Shown: one piece after another, positions 63,079-64,000 of the stretch
Layout of the letters: every line of letters starts with the position of its first letter
Position numbering within the stretch: position 1 is the stretch's first letter
From: Gari tellinella
Taxonomy: Eukaryota > Mollusca > Bivalvia > Cardiida > Psammobiidae
Direction: 5' to 3'
DNA length: 64,000 nucleotides
Assembly (NCBI GenBank): GCA_922989275.2
Contig: OV277858.1
Span: forward strand, 104,952,794-105,016,793
The notes under the pieces: model-generated
What the model was told of the DNA's origin: nothing
What the model saw: the letters and a program-made list of their open reading frames with translations, nothing else
Database searches by the model: none
Program-made: the position numbers and the translations under genes

Positions 63079-63284
63079 ATGTTTGGGTTCGAAAACCGTG
63101 TGTTCAGTTTTGAGAGACATCCGATTAAACAGGTTACACTGTACTGTACTTCGGTTGACAACTTTATAATGGTTTTGTCTGGGCAGTCTTTAACACTTAA
63201 TGGCCTCCGAGACAGTTTTATCATTGCCAGCTTCATCGACACCAACAATATGGCATTAAGCGAAAATAACGTAGTTCCGGTCAT
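63079..63284 (-). CDS. Possible minus-strand exon (unrecognised)
   Basis: The minus frame from an ATG at 63284 has a hydrophobic start (LFSLNAILLVSMKLAMIKL), then DCPDKTIIKLSTEVQYSVTC and LIGCLSKLNTRFSNPNIQG, ending at CAAG|GTGATT, a good donor. The Cys spacing and leader could fit a secreted protein's first exon. No partner exon was found downstream on that strand. An open frame also exists on the plus strand. Confidence 0.25.
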
Positions 63285-63424
63285 TTTACTTAGTCTAACG
63301 ACAGTCGTAGAGAGATTGGTTGAGTTCAGTCCAGTTCAAGTATTATCTTTATGCGTTTCAGTGAAGTTTGTCCGATATAAGTTAATCAATTGTTAGCTCG
63401 CCTGTTCGTAGAACAGAAGCGCTT

Positions 63425-63829
63425 ATGCTATACAATCGGCGTGGCACTTACAGATTCGCTTGCAACATTTCAGTCGGCCATGGTCGCAAGACACGAAAGA
63501 CAACTGCTATTATTTTGTTTCAGATTCGGCCAATTTATTCCTCTTTCATAAGGACAGGAATAACGGATTATTTCCGTCTTATCGACACATACATATATAA
63601 GTTCGAATTTTTACCAAGAGCTAGACAATTCTCTTTTAAATTTTATGTTATTTCCATGCTTACCATATACGGTGTCTATGGTAAACATAGTAGTTTTATG
63701 ATAAAAAATAAATATTTGAAACCAAAAGTAAACAATTTACACTGCGTCCGTCTGTCAAAGCGAGAAATATCGCATTGCCAACTCAAAATGGTACAAACTT
63801 ATCACGATATCAGGTTTATATTTAGTTAG
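63425..63829 (+). CDS. Unrecognised open reading frame, 134 codons
   Basis: ATG to TAG without interruption in a stretch free of known repeats. The product is basic and aromatic (RPIYSSFIRTGITDYFRLID, FEFLPRARQFSFKFYVISML), with no recognisable motif, signal peptide or repeat. No promoter or splice context is evident. It may be chance. Confidence 0.2.
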   Translation: MLYNRRGTYRFACNISVGHGRKTRKTTAIILFQIRPIYSSFIRTGITDYFRLIDTYIYKFEFLPRARQFSFKFYVISMLTIYGVYGKHSSFMIKNKYLKPKVNNLHCVRLSKREISHCQLKMVQTYHDIRFIFS

Positions 63830-64000
63830 AAAAATTTAAAGAGTAAGAAAACAAGATATATGAAGTCGTGTATGGGAACATTTTTGGATATTATTTGCGT
63901 TGCTATGTAGTGACCACATTGGAATGAATATAAGTGTGACAAAGCGCATGCCGTCGCACCGACTTCCACTGTATTAAAATATTGCAAGAGCATACACACC

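Noticed and set aside
1..64000. CRISPR-like arrays of spaced repeats
   Set aside because: The repeats are dispersed eukaryotic elements with inverted ends, and tandem arrays have no unique spacers. The genome is intron-containing.

Overview
The window is eukaryotic nuclear DNA: intron-rich, with GT-AG introns, RNA polymerase III sequences and a very dense load of short non-autonomous transposable elements. No prokaryotic features are present. The organism is inferred, not proven, to be a marine lophotrochozoan, most likely a bivalve mollusc. The grounds are a muscle-type multi-immunoglobulin gene, a secreted glycine-rich structural protein of the shell-matrix or elastomer kind, and the general repeat landscape.

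Left half (about 4-35.5 kb, + strand): the 3' part of a large intracellular immunoglobulin (I-set) gene of the titin/twitchin/UNC-89 group. Sixteen exons are read here. They encode eight Ig domains, each split over two exons. Odd-numbered domains are cut inside the C-strand Trp codon (TG|G). Even-numbered domains carry longer linkers and are cut elsewhere. Reading phases match at every junction except between 18917 and 26203, where at least one linker exon is missing from this annotation. The gene starts upstream of the window. It ends at 35500, in a shortened last Ig domain with signs of a frameshift.

Right-centre (about 41.6-51.3 kb, + strand): a complete six-exon gene with a TATA box, a non-coding first exon, a signal peptide, a 435-codon Gly/Ile-rich exon and a basic C-terminus. 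The predicted product is 517 residues. It is probably an extracellular structural protein (shematrin-like or abductin-like), but no exact family match is claimed.

RNA-derived sequences: a 5S rRNA-like gene at 8857-8975 with an inverted, truncated 5S partner at 9382-9437, and a tRNA-derived SINE at 40148-40470.

Everything else is mostly repeats. A 31-bp minisatellite fills 9.9-11.4 kb. Several MITE families recur throughout: A (TA target, CAGTGGAGAA ends), B and C (TTAA target, CCCTTT ends), D (TA target, CAGTAAAACCTC ends), J (TA target, CAG..TCCCTCTCTACAACG ends) and others. Hairpin cores are shared between families that have different ends and different target sites. Elements nest inside one another up to three deep, and many stop within a few bases of an exon. 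Gene-poor stretches with nothing recognisable lie at about 20.3-23.4 kb, 59.4-60.7 kb and 62.6-64 kb.

Element boundaries were set by eye and may be off by a few bases. No database search was possible.
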